64,000 bases of DNA from JADLBR01 sp020847615 (GTDB lineage: Bacteria; Verrucomicrobiota; Verrucomicrobiia; JADLBR01): contig JAPKHT010000002.1 of assembly GCA_026646655.1 (NCBI GenBank), forward strand, positions 1-64,000, given 5' to 3'. The notes under the pieces were generated by a model that had not been told where the DNA came from, ran no database searches, and was given only the letters and a program-made list of their open reading frames with translations. Below are positions 17,235 through 26,102 of the stretch, piece by piece (within the stretch, counting starts at the first letter, position 1; each line of letters starts with the position of its first letter). The position numbers and the translations under genes were made by a program.

Positions 17235-19190
17235 ATGTCGGGGGCTGGGCCTAACGTCACCGGGAGGATGCTGGACTGGGCGGTATTTCTGTTCGTCGTT
17301 GGATTGGAGGGGCTTTGTCGGCGCCTTTCCCTGTCTGGCTGCGTCAGGTTGGGCGGGATCCTGTCCGTCCTGCCGCAATGGCTCGGATGTCGATACAACG
17401 CCGTCATCGAAGAGAACTGGCGGCATGCGTTCGGGGAGCCCGTCTCCCGCTCGTGGCGCGGCGAACTGTGGCGAAGGATGTGTGGGAACCTGCTGGCGTC
17501 CGTGCGTTTTCCGAGCCTGGACAAGGAGGCCAGGGCGAGGGCCGTCACGGTGATGGGAGAGCGTCACCTTCGAGGGGCGCTGGCGGCGGGCAAGGGGGTC
17601 GTCCTGCTCACGGGCCATCTCGGGGCATGGGAGATCCTTGGCCAGGCGGCAGAGCGTTTCCCCGGTGTCCGTTTCAGCACCCTGTTTCAACCTTTGCGCA
17701 ACAGGCGGCTGAATCGCTGGGTGCGGATGAGGAGGGGCTCGGTGGGGGTGAGATTGCTGAGTCGGGGTGGGGCATGGAGGCAGGCGTGCGAGCGTTTGCG
17801 TGGCGGGGAGGTGGTCGCTGTCTTTGCGGACCAGCACGCGGGTCGCGGGGGGATCTGGACGCCATTCTTTGGGAAACTGGCCTCGACATCGCCGCTGCCG
17901 GGGATGCTCGCGGCACGCACTGGGGCGACGATTGTGCCGGTGGCCGTCGAGACCCTGGGCGAGGGCCGGTGGGCGGTGCATTTTCGCGCGCCGGTCGAGG
18001 CGAGGGGGGTGGGTCTTGGCGAGGTCGCGCACCGGCTGAATCTGGTGTTGGAGGAGATGATCCGGCGGGCGCCGGGCGATTGGTTCTGGGTGCACGAGCG
18101 GTGGAAGATCCCGAACCCCGAATTCCTGCTGAGCGCCGCGAGGCGAGGTTGCCACATCCCAACGGGAGTGGCGCTGAAGCCATTTCGAATCCTTTTGCGG
18201 GCGCCGAACTGGCTCGGGGATGCGGTGATGCAGTTGCGCCTGGTGGCGTCGCTGAAGGCCGGTCGGCCGGACGCCCATCTCAGCGTGCTGTGCCAGCCCC
18301 GGTTGGCCGACCTTTTTCGGAGGCTGCCTTTCATCGACGAGGTGATCGAGACAGCCGTGCGGAAGAGCGTGCTGGCGACGGCGACCAAGCTGCGCCGGCG
18401 CCATTATGACGTGGCGCTCCTCGTGCCCGCCTCGTGGAGGGTCGTCTTGGAGGCCTGGTTCGGCGGTGTTCGGCGGAGGGCGGGCTACCGGCTGCGGGGC
18501 CGGGGTCGCTTTGCGATCAACCACAAGGTGCCCGTCGAGGGTCACGGTCATCGGTGGGAGCACCAGTCCCTTGGCTGGCTTCGGGCCGTGGAGTGCTTCG
18601 GGGGCAAGGCGGTGACCGAGCCTCCCGCGCTGGGCGCAAGTTCGGGCTTGGCTCGAACGATAGGCGTCATCGCGCCCGGGGCCGAATACGGGCGGGCGAA
18701 GCGCTGGCCGGCCGAGCGCTTCGCGGAGGTCGCTCGGGGCCTGCGCCCGAGCGTCGAGGAATGGGTTATCGTGGGAAGCGCGGGCGATGCCGGGGCGGCG
18801 GCCAGCGTGGCGAAGCGACTCGGCGACGGATGCAGGGATGTCTCGGGACACACCTCTCTCAACGAGTTGATTGAGCTGTTAAGGAAGGCGAAGGTCGTTC
18901 TATGCAATGACAGCGGGGTGATGCACTTGGCTGCCGGCTGTGGCGCGCCGGTGGTTGCGGTCTTCGGCTCAACAGAACCGAGGCTGACCCGGCCGATTCA
19001 CGGGGGCGTCGCCATTGTCCGCCGTCACGTGCCATGCTCCCCCTGTTTCTGCCGGGAGTGCCCGCTGGGCCATTACGATTGCCTGCAGAAGATCGAGGTG
19101 GGGGACGTGAGGGTCGCGGCCGGACGGTTGCTGGAGGGCGTGGCCGGGCCACCGATTCGCGGGCTGGCGTGGGAGCCGGGACCCCCATGA
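17235..19190 (+). CDS. Fusion: LpxL-like acyltransferase and WaaF-like heptosyltransferase
   Basis: One open frame of 651 residues carries two envelope enzymes. Residues 1 to about 300 are an LpxL/HtrB-type acyltransferase with a membrane-associated N-terminus, the catalytic HX4E box (TGHLGAWEILG) and FADQHAGRGGIWTPFFGK. From about 312 a GT9 heptosyltransferase begins (FRILLRAPNWLGDAVMQ) and includes VLCNDSGVMHLAAGCGAPVV. No stop separates them. A GTG near the junction could in principle start a separate second protein. The pair would acylate lipid A and add heptose to the LPS core. The gene overlaps the next glycosyltransferase by four bases. Confidence 0.88.
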   Translation: MSGAGPNVTGRMLDWAVFLFVVGLEGLCRRLSLSGCVRLGGILSVLPQWLGCRYNAVIEENWRHAFGEPVSRSWRGELWRRMCGNLLASVRFPSLDKEARARAVTVMGERHLRGALAAGKGVVLLTGHLGAWEILGQAAERFPGVRFSTLFQPLRNRRLNRWVRMRRGSVGVRLLSRGGAWRQACERLRGGEVVAVFADQHAGRGGIWTPFFGKLASTSPLPGMLAARTGATIVPVAVETLGEGRWAVHFRAPVEARGVGLGEVAHRLNLVLEEMIRRAPGDWFWVHERWKIPNPEFLLSAARRGCHIPTGVALKPFRILLRAPNWLGDAVMQLRLVASLKAGRPDAHLSVLCQPRLADLFRRLPFIDEVIETAVRKSVLATATKLRRRHYDVALLVPASWRVVLEAWFGGVRRRAGYRLRGRGRFAINHKVPVEGHGHRWEHQSLGWLRAVECFGGKAVTEPPALGASSGLARTIGVIAPGAEYGRAKRWPAERFAEVARGLRPSVEEWVIVGSAGDAGAAASVAKRLGDGCRDVSGHTSLNELIELLRKAKVVLCNDSGVMHLAAGCGAPVVAVFGSTEPRLTRPIHGGVAIVRRHVPCSPCFCRECPLGHYDCLQKIEVGDVRVAAGRLLEGVAGPPIRGLAWEPGPP

Positions 19191-20365
19191 TCTGCCTCTG
19201 GGTCAACAAGCGGGAGTGGATGCACCCGGGTCCGATACTTTCCGTCGGACTGGAGAACGCCCGTTCTCTGGCGTCCATTGGAATCGAGACGCACCTGTGC
19301 TGCGGTGCGGGCGAGCGGAGCGATACGGCGGGCGACCTGCGCGCCTTCTACGGCGCCGAACCGCATGAGCTGCTGACGGTGCACCGGGTGGGCTCATTGG
19401 GGGGAGGGGTCGTTCGCGGCAGCACGCCCGTGTATCTGCGGGCATGTGCGGTCGCCAGAGAGCTGGCACGCAGGGACCGCGTCGCCGTGCTGACACGGGA
19501 CCCGGGATTTCTCCCATTCCTGGCGTGGCTGTGCCGGGACCGCAGGATACGGGGTTTCTATGAGGCCCACAACCTGCTCGCGGATCTCTCGTGGCGGACG
19601 GAGCGAGTCGGCTGGGCGGAGCGGAGGGATGGTTGGCTGGAGAGAGCATTTCTTCCAAGGATATCGGGACTGGTGGCGATCACCCGAAAGCAGCGCGAGC
19701 TATACGATGGCATATTCGCGCGGTTGCCCTCATGCGCGCTTCCCCTGGGCACGCGGCCGATGGCCGTGGGCGCCGGGGAGATCGAGCGACGGCGTGCCCT
19801 GAGGACGCTGATCTACGTGGGACATCTCCATGGCTTCAAGGGGGTATCGCGCCTGTTGGGTTTGGCGCAAAAGCTATCGGTCAAGTTTGGCATCCGTCTG
19901 ATGTTTCTTGGGGGGGCGCCCCAGCAACTGGTGCGATTTCGCGAGAGGGCCCTCGGGCTGGAGGCGAGCGGAGCGGTCTCGTTTCGACCCTTCGTATCGC
20001 CACGCGAGCTGGCCGGGGTTCTGGATTCGGGGGCCAGCGTGGGGGCCGCGCTGTTGGAGGACACCTACTACAACCGATACCTCACGTGCCCCGCGAAAGT
20101 GCTGGACTACATGTCGCACGGGCTTCCCGTGCTCGCGACGGATCTGCCTTCGACACGCGATCTTCTGGGAGATGCTGGGATCTACGCGCCGCGGCGCGGA
20201 AAATTTGCCTCCGCGCTTGTCGGCCTGCTGTCGTCACCCGAGGCGTACGCGTCCGCGGCGTCGGCCATCATGCGCCGGGCCGTGGATCTATCGTGGGAGA
20301 ATCGGGCGCGGCGCCTGGCGGCGTTCATGGGGGATCGGTTTGGCGATGTGCCTGGGGGGACCTGA
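19187..20365 (+). CDS. Glycosyltransferase family 4-like
   Basis: This 392-residue GT-B enzyme starts on the ATGA overlap with the acyltransferase-heptosyltransferase gene, so it is almost surely part of the same LPS or polysaccharide pathway. The C-terminal half holds the nucleotide-sugar site: LIYVGHLHGFKGVSRL, MFLGGAP and the segment from CPAKVLDYMSHGLPVLATDLP. The N-terminal acceptor domain is divergent. Donor and acceptor are unknown. The 3' end runs 41 bp into the convergent regulator gene. Confidence 0.87.
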   Translation: MICLWVNKREWMHPGPILSVGLENARSLASIGIETHLCCGAGERSDTAGDLRAFYGAEPHELLTVHRVGSLGGGVVRGSTPVYLRACAVARELARRDRVAVLTRDPGFLPFLAWLCRDRRIRGFYEAHNLLADLSWRTERVGWAERRDGWLERAFLPRISGLVAITRKQRELYDGIFARLPSCALPLGTRPMAVGAGEIERRRALRTLIYVGHLHGFKGVSRLLGLAQKLSVKFGIRLMFLGGAPQQLVRFRERALGLEASGAVSFRPFVSPRELAGVLDSGASVGAALLEDTYYNRYLTCPAKVLDYMSHGLPVLATDLPSTRDLLGDAGIYAPRRGKFASALVGLLSSPEAYASAASAIMRRAVDLSWENRARRLAAFMGDRFGDVPGGT

Positions 20366-20774
20366 CTGCGGTCGGCGGCCCGGGCATGGGGCTCGTCTCA
20401 AGGTGGTCGCACAGGAGTCGGATGCGCGCCAGGCTGGCGTCGCTGATGTGGTGCTCGATGCCCTCGACGTCCCTCGCCACCGTCTCGCGATCGATGCCCA
20501 GCGCCAGGAGAAAGCGCGTGAGTATCTGGTGGCGAAGGCGGATCCCCTGGGCGACGCGGCGACCGCGCTCGGTGAGGGTGAAGCCCCGGTATCGCTCGTG
20601 CGTCAGGTAACCCAGCTTTCCCAGCTGCTTGATCATGATACTGACGCTCGGGCGGCTGAGCCGGAGTTCTCTGGCGATGTCGGAGACGCGGGCATAGCCC
20701 TTCTCGATCATGAGGTCTTGGATGCGCTCCAAGTAGTCCTGTTGACTGACTGATACTGCGGTTTTCGAACGCAT
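20325..20774 (-). CDS. MntR-like DtxR family metalloregulator
   Basis: It has 149 residues from the ATG at 20774 (162 if the ATG at 20813 is used). The winged helix has SQQDYLERIQDLMIEKG and the recognition helix SRPSVSIMIKQLGKLG. The metal site reads VEGIEHHIS: the Glu-x2-Glu-His pattern of manganese-sensing MntR rather than the Cys of iron-sensing DtxR/IdeR. Without a C-terminal SH3 domain it is the short MntR form. No mntH or mntABC transporter is adjacent, so its targets are elsewhere. Confidence 0.9.
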   Translation of the reverse strand: MRSKTAVSVSQQDYLERIQDLMIEKGYARVSDIARELRLSRPSVSIMIKQLGKLGYLTHERYRGFTLTERGRRVAQGIRLRHQILTRFLLALGIDRETVARDVEGIEHHISDASLARIRLLCDHLETSPMPGPPTAVRSPQAHRQTDPP

Positions 20775-20860
20775 CGCGATAGCCTGCGCCGGGGAAACTC
20801 CCGACGGACGCATGACTATAGGCATCGGCGAGCGTGGGCGCAACAGCGCGGCGGTCGGTC

Positions 20861-20889
20861 TTGAGGTTTTCTGCCGCCGCGGGTACTAT
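20861..20889 (+). promoter_or_regulatory. Possible promoter before the LRR gene
   Basis: TTGAGG and TACTAT are separated by exactly 17 bases. The -10 box abuts the ATG at 20890. If this promoter is real, the transcript would begin after that ATG and translation would have to start at the in-frame ATG at 20914. Confidence 0.35.
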
Positions 20890-22266
20890 ATGTGGGTCTT
20901 GAAACATATCCGTATGCTGGCTGGGCTCATGGCGGCCGGGGCCCTGGCGCCAGGCGCCGTTTGGGCCGATGTGGCCGGGGATGTGGCGGCGGCGGTCCTT
21001 CGCGGGGACCTCTCGCAGGCGAGGGCGTTGGTGGAGCGCGCCGCCGGCGCCGAGAATTCATCCCAGGTGGCGGGTCTGCGGCGATCGGTCGTGCTGGTCC
21101 AGCAGATGGGGGACAGGATCCTGTCCTCTTTTCAAGGTGAACTGGGGCAAATGGTGAATGTGGAGTTGACCTCTGGCTCGGAGATCGTGCAGGTGAGGCA
21201 GGTCGAGGGCAACTCGGTTCGGGTGGTGCGCCGGGTCGGGACCGACGATGCCTCCGAGTGGACGGTGACTCTGGATCAGTTGGCCGCTGCGGAAAAGCTG
21301 CGCAGGCTGGGGCAGGGGTCCGGCCCCGAGGTCAATCTCCTGCGCGGGCTCGTGGCCTGGGGTGGGCGCGACCGGGCGGGCGCCATGGAGTACTTTCGGG
21401 CGGCGGGGGCGGATCCGCTGGCCACGGCGATCATCGACATGTTCTCGCAGGGCGCCAAACAGAAGGCTGAAGCTGCCGCGCGGGACGCGCTCGGCAGGCT
21501 GCTGAGGGTGGCAGGGCTCGCCCCGGGCACCGCGCTGGACCAGAAGACCGCGAGCGGCATCCGGCGGCAGACCTTCCCTGAAAAGGATCTTGAGCGGATC
21601 CGGTCTGCCGCGGATGCCTTCAGGCGGGAGCATGGGGGCACGGATGTGGCGAAGGCGGCGGACGTGGTGGTCGTCGAACTTGCGCGCGTCGATGCTGTCA
21701 CGCGCGAGATCGATTCGGGGATGATCGATGCGCGGGCATCTCGCCTCAAGGAGGCAAACCCCGGGCTTGGCGACGCGAAGATCGAACGGAGGATCACGCA
21801 GGCCGGGGCCGAGCTTTCTCTGGCAGGAAACGCGGGTCTCACAAATATCGCGGTGTTCGGGGACCTGCCGCTCGTGCGCCTGGATCTATCGGATTGCGGG
21901 GTGTCGGATATCGGCCCGCTGCGGCGGATGCCGTTGCAGGAACTCAGCTTGGCCCGATGTCCGGTGGCGGATCTCTCGGCCCTGCGGGGGCGCCCGTTAC
22001 AGAGGCTCGACCTGACGGGCACCGGTGTGTCGGATCTCGGCCCGATTGAGGGGGCTCCCTTGCAGCACCTCGTGCTAGCCGGGTGCGACAGGATAGCGGA
22101 CCTCTCGGCGGTCGTGGCTTTCAGGCGCCTCCAGACCCTCGTGCTTCCTTCCCGATCCGTGGACCCGGGTGTGTTGAAGGGCCACCGGAGCCTCAAGAGC
22201 ATCGGGTATAGCGTGGATGCCCTTGTGCCGGTGGCCGAATTCTGGTCTGGAACGCAGGAGCGCTAG
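20890..22266 (+). CDS. Exported leucine-rich repeat protein
   Basis: It has 458 residues from 20890, or 450 from 20914; either start gives a signal peptide ending GALAPGAVWA. The middle is helical and contains a region that may bind or respond to other proteins. From about residue 320 there are short LRR units of the form PLVRLDLSDCGVSDIGPL, PLQELSLARCPVADLSAL and PLQRLDLTGTGVSDLGPI. Such proteins are common in Planctomycetes and Verrucomicrobia and usually lack known ligands. Its TAG stop lies across the first bases of composite repeat copy B, so the C-terminus may have been set by insertion of the repeat. Confidence 0.8.
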   Translation: MWVLKHIRMLAGLMAAGALAPGAVWADVAGDVAAAVLRGDLSQARALVERAAGAENSSQVAGLRRSVVLVQQMGDRILSSFQGELGQMVNVELTSGSEIVQVRQVEGNSVRVVRRVGTDDASEWTVTLDQLAAAEKLRRLGQGSGPEVNLLRGLVAWGGRDRAGAMEYFRAAGADPLATAIIDMFSQGAKQKAEAAARDALGRLLRVAGLAPGTALDQKTASGIRRQTFPEKDLERIRSAADAFRREHGGTDVAKAADVVVVELARVDAVTREIDSGMIDARASRLKEANPGLGDAKIERRITQAGAELSLAGNAGLTNIAVFGDLPLVRLDLSDCGVSDIGPLRRMPLQELSLARCPVADLSALRGRPLQRLDLTGTGVSDLGPIEGAPLQHLVLAGCDRIADLSAVVAFRRLQTLVLPSRSVDPGVLKGHRSLKSIGYSVDALVPVAEFWSGTQER

Positions 22267-22430
22267 GAGGCTGTCGGACTTTGTCCGGCAGCCTCCTCTG
22301 GCAAAACCGCCTTCTATTTGCGAGCAATTGAGTGATGCGACGAGGGCACGATTCGCTAAACTCGCTCAGGCACGGTGCCACATCTGGGTCTTGCCCATCA
22401 TAACTGCCTTGGAATAAGGCGGTTTTGCTT
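22265..22430 (+). repeat. Composite dispersed repeat, copy B
   Basis: It opens with the same hairpin as copy A (22265-22297). The body is bounded by a perfect 13-bp inverted repeat: GCAAAACCGCCTT at 22301-22313 and AAGGCGGTTTTGC at 22416-22428. The body also contains the small palindrome GGCAC-G-GTGCC. It lies between two convergent genes and could serve both as a terminator. Confidence 0.85.
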
Positions 22431-22436
22431 CCTTTG

Positions 22437-22476
22437 AGCCTGCATATTTCGCGCATGCGCGTGAAATATGCAGGCT
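22437..22476. repeat. Perfect AT-rich palindrome
   Basis: AGCCTGCATATTTC and GAAATATGCAGGCT are a perfect 14-bp inverted pair. The centre holds GCGCATGCGC, so the whole 40 bp is almost one palindrome. It closes copy B on the right. A degenerate relative is at 67-104. Confidence 0.8.
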
Positions 22477-22517
22477 AGCCCCGAACCCGGGGCCTGGGGC
22501 CCTCGGTGGACCTGGGG

Positions 22518-24368
22518 CTATTTGCCCTTCTTGACGAGGCGCAGCTTTTCGCTGTCGGGCAGGGAAGAGCTCAGGATGGCCTGTTTTGCGGCCTCCGGGT
22601 CACGCCGCATCCAGTTGTTCGCGGCGGTGTACATGCGGTTGCGGCGATCCTTGTCGGACGCCAGGCTCGAGGCCCAGTAAAAGGCGCCCTCGGGATCCGA
22701 GCTGATCCTGCGGTCCACGTACGTGCTGACGGCGCTCTCGCGCGATGGCCCATCGGGCAGCTGGTCGAGCCAGCGCGTTGCGGCGAGTTCGTCGTGCTCG
22801 ATCCATGAGGAGATGAGGCCGCGATAGGCGTTGGCCCTCGAGGGACCCTCGGGCAGGGCCTGGGCCCAGCGAACGGCGGCATTCGGGTCGCTGCGCACCC
22901 AGGTGGAGGTGAGGTTGTCCGCCGCGCGCGTTCGGGCGTCCTGATCATTGACCGACAGGAGCGATTGTGCGGCGGATGCCGGATCGGTCTCGGCCCAAGA
23001 GGACAACACCGATGACAGGGAGGAGGATCTTTCCGAGGGGTTGGAGAGTCGCACGGCCCAATCGAGGGCCGCCCTCGGGTCCGCGCTGGCCCACTGCCGC
23101 GCCACGTTTGATAGATAGTGTCGGCGCTGCTCGCTCTCGGGCAACTTCGCGAAGAAGTTGGCGGCTGAGGAGGGATCGTGCTGGCCCCATCCCCAGATGA
23201 GGTTGTTGAGGGCGGCGTCGCGGGCCTTGGGGTCGGTGATGGCTGCCGCGTACGAGGCTGCCGCGGCGGGATCGCGCTGGCTCCATCCCGCGACAATCTG
23301 GGGGATGGCCGAGGCACTTTCCTGATACGAGAGGGACCCTTGTGCCCATTTGAGTGCGGCATCCGGATCTTGCATGGCCCACTGCCAGGCGAGGCCCGTG
23401 ATGGCGCGGGAGCGGGAACGACCGGCGGGGATGTCTGAGAGGTGCTCCGCGACGAACGTGGGATTCCTGGACATGACGGAGGATGTCGCGCGCTCGAGCG
23501 CCACCAGCCGATCTTGCGGCGATTCGAGGCCGTTGGCCCAGGCCCAGGCGGCATCGGGGTCACGGGTCGCCCATGACTGCATCAGGCCTCCGAGTGCCTG
23601 CTGTCGCCGGATGCCAGCCGGAATCTGGAGCGCGCTGACCGCGGCCTGCGAGGGGTCGCGGCCCTGGCCGTTGCGGGAGAGGAGCGGATTCTTGTCGAGC
23701 AGATCGAGGGCCTTGAGGGGATCGCGCTGCGCGACGGTGGATAGGATGGTCGCGTGTGCCTGCTGGCGCTGCTGCGGGTCAGTGATTTCGGCGGCATTCG
23801 ACAGGGCCTTGCCAAGGTCACTGGAGGCCCACACCGAGAAAATCGTGTTGATGCCGACATAGCCGTCGATGCCCTCGGGCCTGTTCTTGAGCCAGCCCAT
23901 GGCGGCCGCGGCATCCTCGCCGGCGAGCCGCTCGAGGACCAAGTGGCTAGCCATCGCGCCTCGCACGATGTCGGTCTGGTTCTGCAGGCTGTTGAGCACG
24001 TCGACCAACTGATCCTTGGGGATGCGGGAAACGAATTGAACAAGTGCCAGATCGCGCTGGAAGGAGGGGGCCTCGAGCATGATGGCCCGGGCTCGCGAGG
24101 CCGCATCCTCCGCGGTGGCGGTATCGTTGGAGGAAGATCCCCGCCGGGAGCCCGAGGCGAGGGCGGAGACGAAGCCTCCCGAGCGGCGGATCGAGCCGCC
24201 CTCGGCATCGGGGAAATCGCCGCTCCGGCCACCCTGGGCGCCGGGCGGGCCACCCAGAAAGCCTGCTCCCGCGCCCGAGCGCCCGAGCGCGAAACCGACG
24301 GCCAAGCCCATCGCACCCAGGGTGGCCGGCACGAGCAACCGGCGGATCAGAGGGGCCATGGGGGTCAT
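22518..24368 (-). CDS. Membrane-anchored WAxxDPxAAxxW repeat protein
   Basis: It has 616 residues from the ATG at 24368. A signal anchor (LVPATLGAMGLAVGFALG) is followed by a Gly/Ser-rich linker. The rest is a solenoid of helical units of about 35 residues, each carrying a form of WAxxDPxAAxxW, for example WASADPRAALDWA, WAETDPASAAQSLL and WVRSDPNAAVRWAQ. Such repeats are familiar from Verrucomicrobia and have no established function. The gene follows the PQQ-like gene by 18 bp in the same direction and so is the last member of the redox operon, perhaps a periplasmic scaffold. That role is inference. Confidence 0.85.
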   Translation of the reverse strand: MTPMAPLIRRLLVPATLGAMGLAVGFALGRSGAGAGFLGGPPGAQGGRSGDFPDAEGGSIRRSGGFVSALASGSRRGSSSNDTATAEDAASRARAIMLEAPSFQRDLALVQFVSRIPKDQLVDVLNSLQNQTDIVRGAMASHLVLERLAGEDAAAAMGWLKNRPEGIDGYVGINTIFSVWASSDLGKALSNAAEITDPQQRQQAHATILSTVAQRDPLKALDLLDKNPLLSRNGQGRDPSQAAVSALQIPAGIRRQQALGGLMQSWATRDPDAAWAWANGLESPQDRLVALERATSSVMSRNPTFVAEHLSDIPAGRSRSRAITGLAWQWAMQDPDAALKWAQGSLSYQESASAIPQIVAGWSQRDPAAAASYAAAITDPKARDAALNNLIWGWGQHDPSSAANFFAKLPESEQRRHYLSNVARQWASADPRAALDWAVRLSNPSERSSSLSSVLSSWAETDPASAAQSLLSVNDQDARTRAADNLTSTWVRSDPNAAVRWAQALPEGPSRANAYRGLISSWIEHDELAATRWLDQLPDGPSRESAVSTYVDRRISSDPEGAFYWASSLASDKDRRNRMYTAANNWMRRDPEAAKQAILSSSLPDSEKLRLVKKGK

Positions 24369-24404
24369 GTAGCGCGTTTCGCGCAAAACGAAAGGCGGAA
24401 TCGG

Positions 24405-26102
24405 TCAGGGCCCGGCGCCGATGCAGAAGAGATGTTTCTCGCCGCGGACGTACATGCGCCCGCCGACGAACGCGGGGGTCGCGAACACCTTTTCTCCAAT
24501 CTCGAGCCGGATCGGCTTGACCGCGGGATCCGCGGCATCGAACAGGAAGGCGGTCCCATTGCGGTCGAATGTGTAGATGCGTCCACCCGCCGCGATGGGG
24601 GAGGCGCAGAAGCCTTCCTCGAGTTCGATCTCGGCAATCTGCTTGCCGGATCCGGCGTCGCAGCAGACAACCGTCGCGGCGCTGTTGGCGAGCCAGATGA
24701 AATTGCCCGAGGCCACCGGGCTGGAGATGTCGGGGGTGTTGGCGTCGGCCTCCCACGCCGGCTCGCCGGTGGCGGCGTCAAAAGCGAAGATGCGGCCGCC
24801 GTCATCGTTGACGAAGACGCGGCCATCGGCGGTCGCCGGAGATGGGGCAAGCTCGCCAGAGAGGACGTCGCGGTTCCAGAGCTCGCGTCCGGTGGCCGGG
24901 TCGTAGGCGATCACGAGGGGCGTGGAGCATGTCAGGAGGATCTGGCGATCGGGGAGGTCGATTATGGCGGGGGTTGTCCAGGACGCCTCCACCTTGCGCT
25001 TGGCCTCCCAGGCGACGCGGCCGCTGGCGGCATCGAAGGCAGAGATGAACGCCTCCGCATGGTGATCGTATTGGACCAGCAGGAGGTGGCGCCAGACGAT
25101 CAGAGAGGAGGCATGGCCATACGGGTTGTCGGGGACGCCGAGATTCACGCCCCAGACCTTCTTCCCCTCCCGGTCGACACAGACCAGATCGCCGTTGGCA
25201 AAGATGGCGAAAGCGCGGGAACCGTCCGTGGCGGGCGACGAGGCGGCGAGCCCGGTGTCCTCGCTGACCTTCGGGGTCTCGGACGGGGTGCCCGGCATGG
25301 CCTGGACATCGTGGGTCCAGACGAGCTGGCCCGAGTTGGCGTCAAAGGCGAAGATCTTCCTTGCGCGTTCATTTGCGGCGGTGAGGAAGATCCTGTCTCC
25401 CCAGACCGCGGGGGAACTGGAACCGGTGATGGGGACCTCGGTCTTCCAGAGGACGCCGCGTCCGCTGGCGCCATCCCAATCGGACGGGGGCTTTGCCTTG
25501 GGCGCAAGGGCGACGCCATTGGGGCCGCGAAAGCCCGGCCATTCGGACGCCGGGTCGCCGGCGGGGGCGGTCGGCTGTGCCGGGGGTTGGGCCACGGCGG
25601 GAGCGGCAGGATGGGGCGCGAGCAGCCAGGCGATCGAGGCACCGGTCGCGCAGAGGCAGAGCAGCAGCGCGGCGAGTGCTGCGCGGCGCGAGGTGGTGAT
25701 GCGCTCGACATCGGGCTGGCTCGGCAGGTTCGCGGGATCCGGCGGTGGGGGCGCCAGGGAACGGCGGACGCGCAGGGCAACCACGAGGGTCGCGATGCCC
25801 GCAAGCAGCAGGCCCGCGCCGGCCCGGGCGAAGCCCTGGCTCGCGAAAAACGAGTGCCGGGCGATCTCGTCCATGTCGCGGAAACGCTCTACCCACTCGG
25901 TCTGCTTGGGGTCCTTGCGCGCCTGGTCCCGCAACTGCAATAGGGCGGGGGAATCGAGGGGCTGTGCCCTGCTGGCCCGGGCGTTGTTGGCGAGCAACAG
26001 GAAGGCGACGGCGAGCGAGAATGAGGCCGCCACGATCGCGATGGCCCCCGCCATGTCCCGGGCTCGCTGGCGCCGGGCCTGTCTGTCTGGGTTAGCGTCC
26101 AT
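24405..26102 (-). CDS. Membrane-bound PQQ-like beta-propeller protein
   Basis: This 565-residue protein has three N-terminal membrane helices (near 17-40, 88-110 and 138-158). A Pro-rich linker and an eight-bladed-type propeller follow, with PQQ-repeat signatures: EWPGFRGPNGVAL, FAFDANSGQLVWTHDV and FVNDDGGRIFAFDAATGEP. Most such proteins in this group lack proof of PQQ binding. They may be structural or dehydrogenase-like. The start overlaps the polyferredoxin gene by 11 bp, and both belong to the 22518-30699 operon. It may receive electrons from, or pass them to, the iron-sulfur proteins. Confidence 0.87.
   Translation of the reverse strand: MDANPDRQARRQRARDMAGAIAIVAASFSLAVAFLLLANNARASRAQPLDSPALLQLRDQARKDPKQTEWVERFRDMDEIARHSFFASQGFARAGAGLLLAGIATLVVALRVRRSLAPPPPDPANLPSQPDVERITTSRRAALAALLLCLCATGASIAWLLAPHPAAPAVAQPPAQPTAPAGDPASEWPGFRGPNGVALAPKAKPPSDWDGASGRGVLWKTEVPITGSSSPAVWGDRIFLTAANERARKIFAFDANSGQLVWTHDVQAMPGTPSETPKVSEDTGLAASSPATDGSRAFAIFANGDLVCVDREGKKVWGVNLGVPDNPYGHASSLIVWRHLLLVQYDHHAEAFISAFDAASGRVAWEAKRKVEASWTTPAIIDLPDRQILLTCSTPLVIAYDPATGRELWNRDVLSGELAPSPATADGRVFVNDDGGRIFAFDAATGEPAWEADANTPDISSPVASGNFIWLANSAATVVCCDAGSGKQIAEIELEEGFCASPIAAGGRIYTFDRNGTAFLFDAADPAVKPIRLEIGEKVFATPAFVGGRMYVRGEKHLFCIGAGP

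Noticed and set aside
23754..25943. 729-codon open frame on the plus strand
   Set aside because: It runs antisense across two well-supported genes and the product has no recognisable domain.
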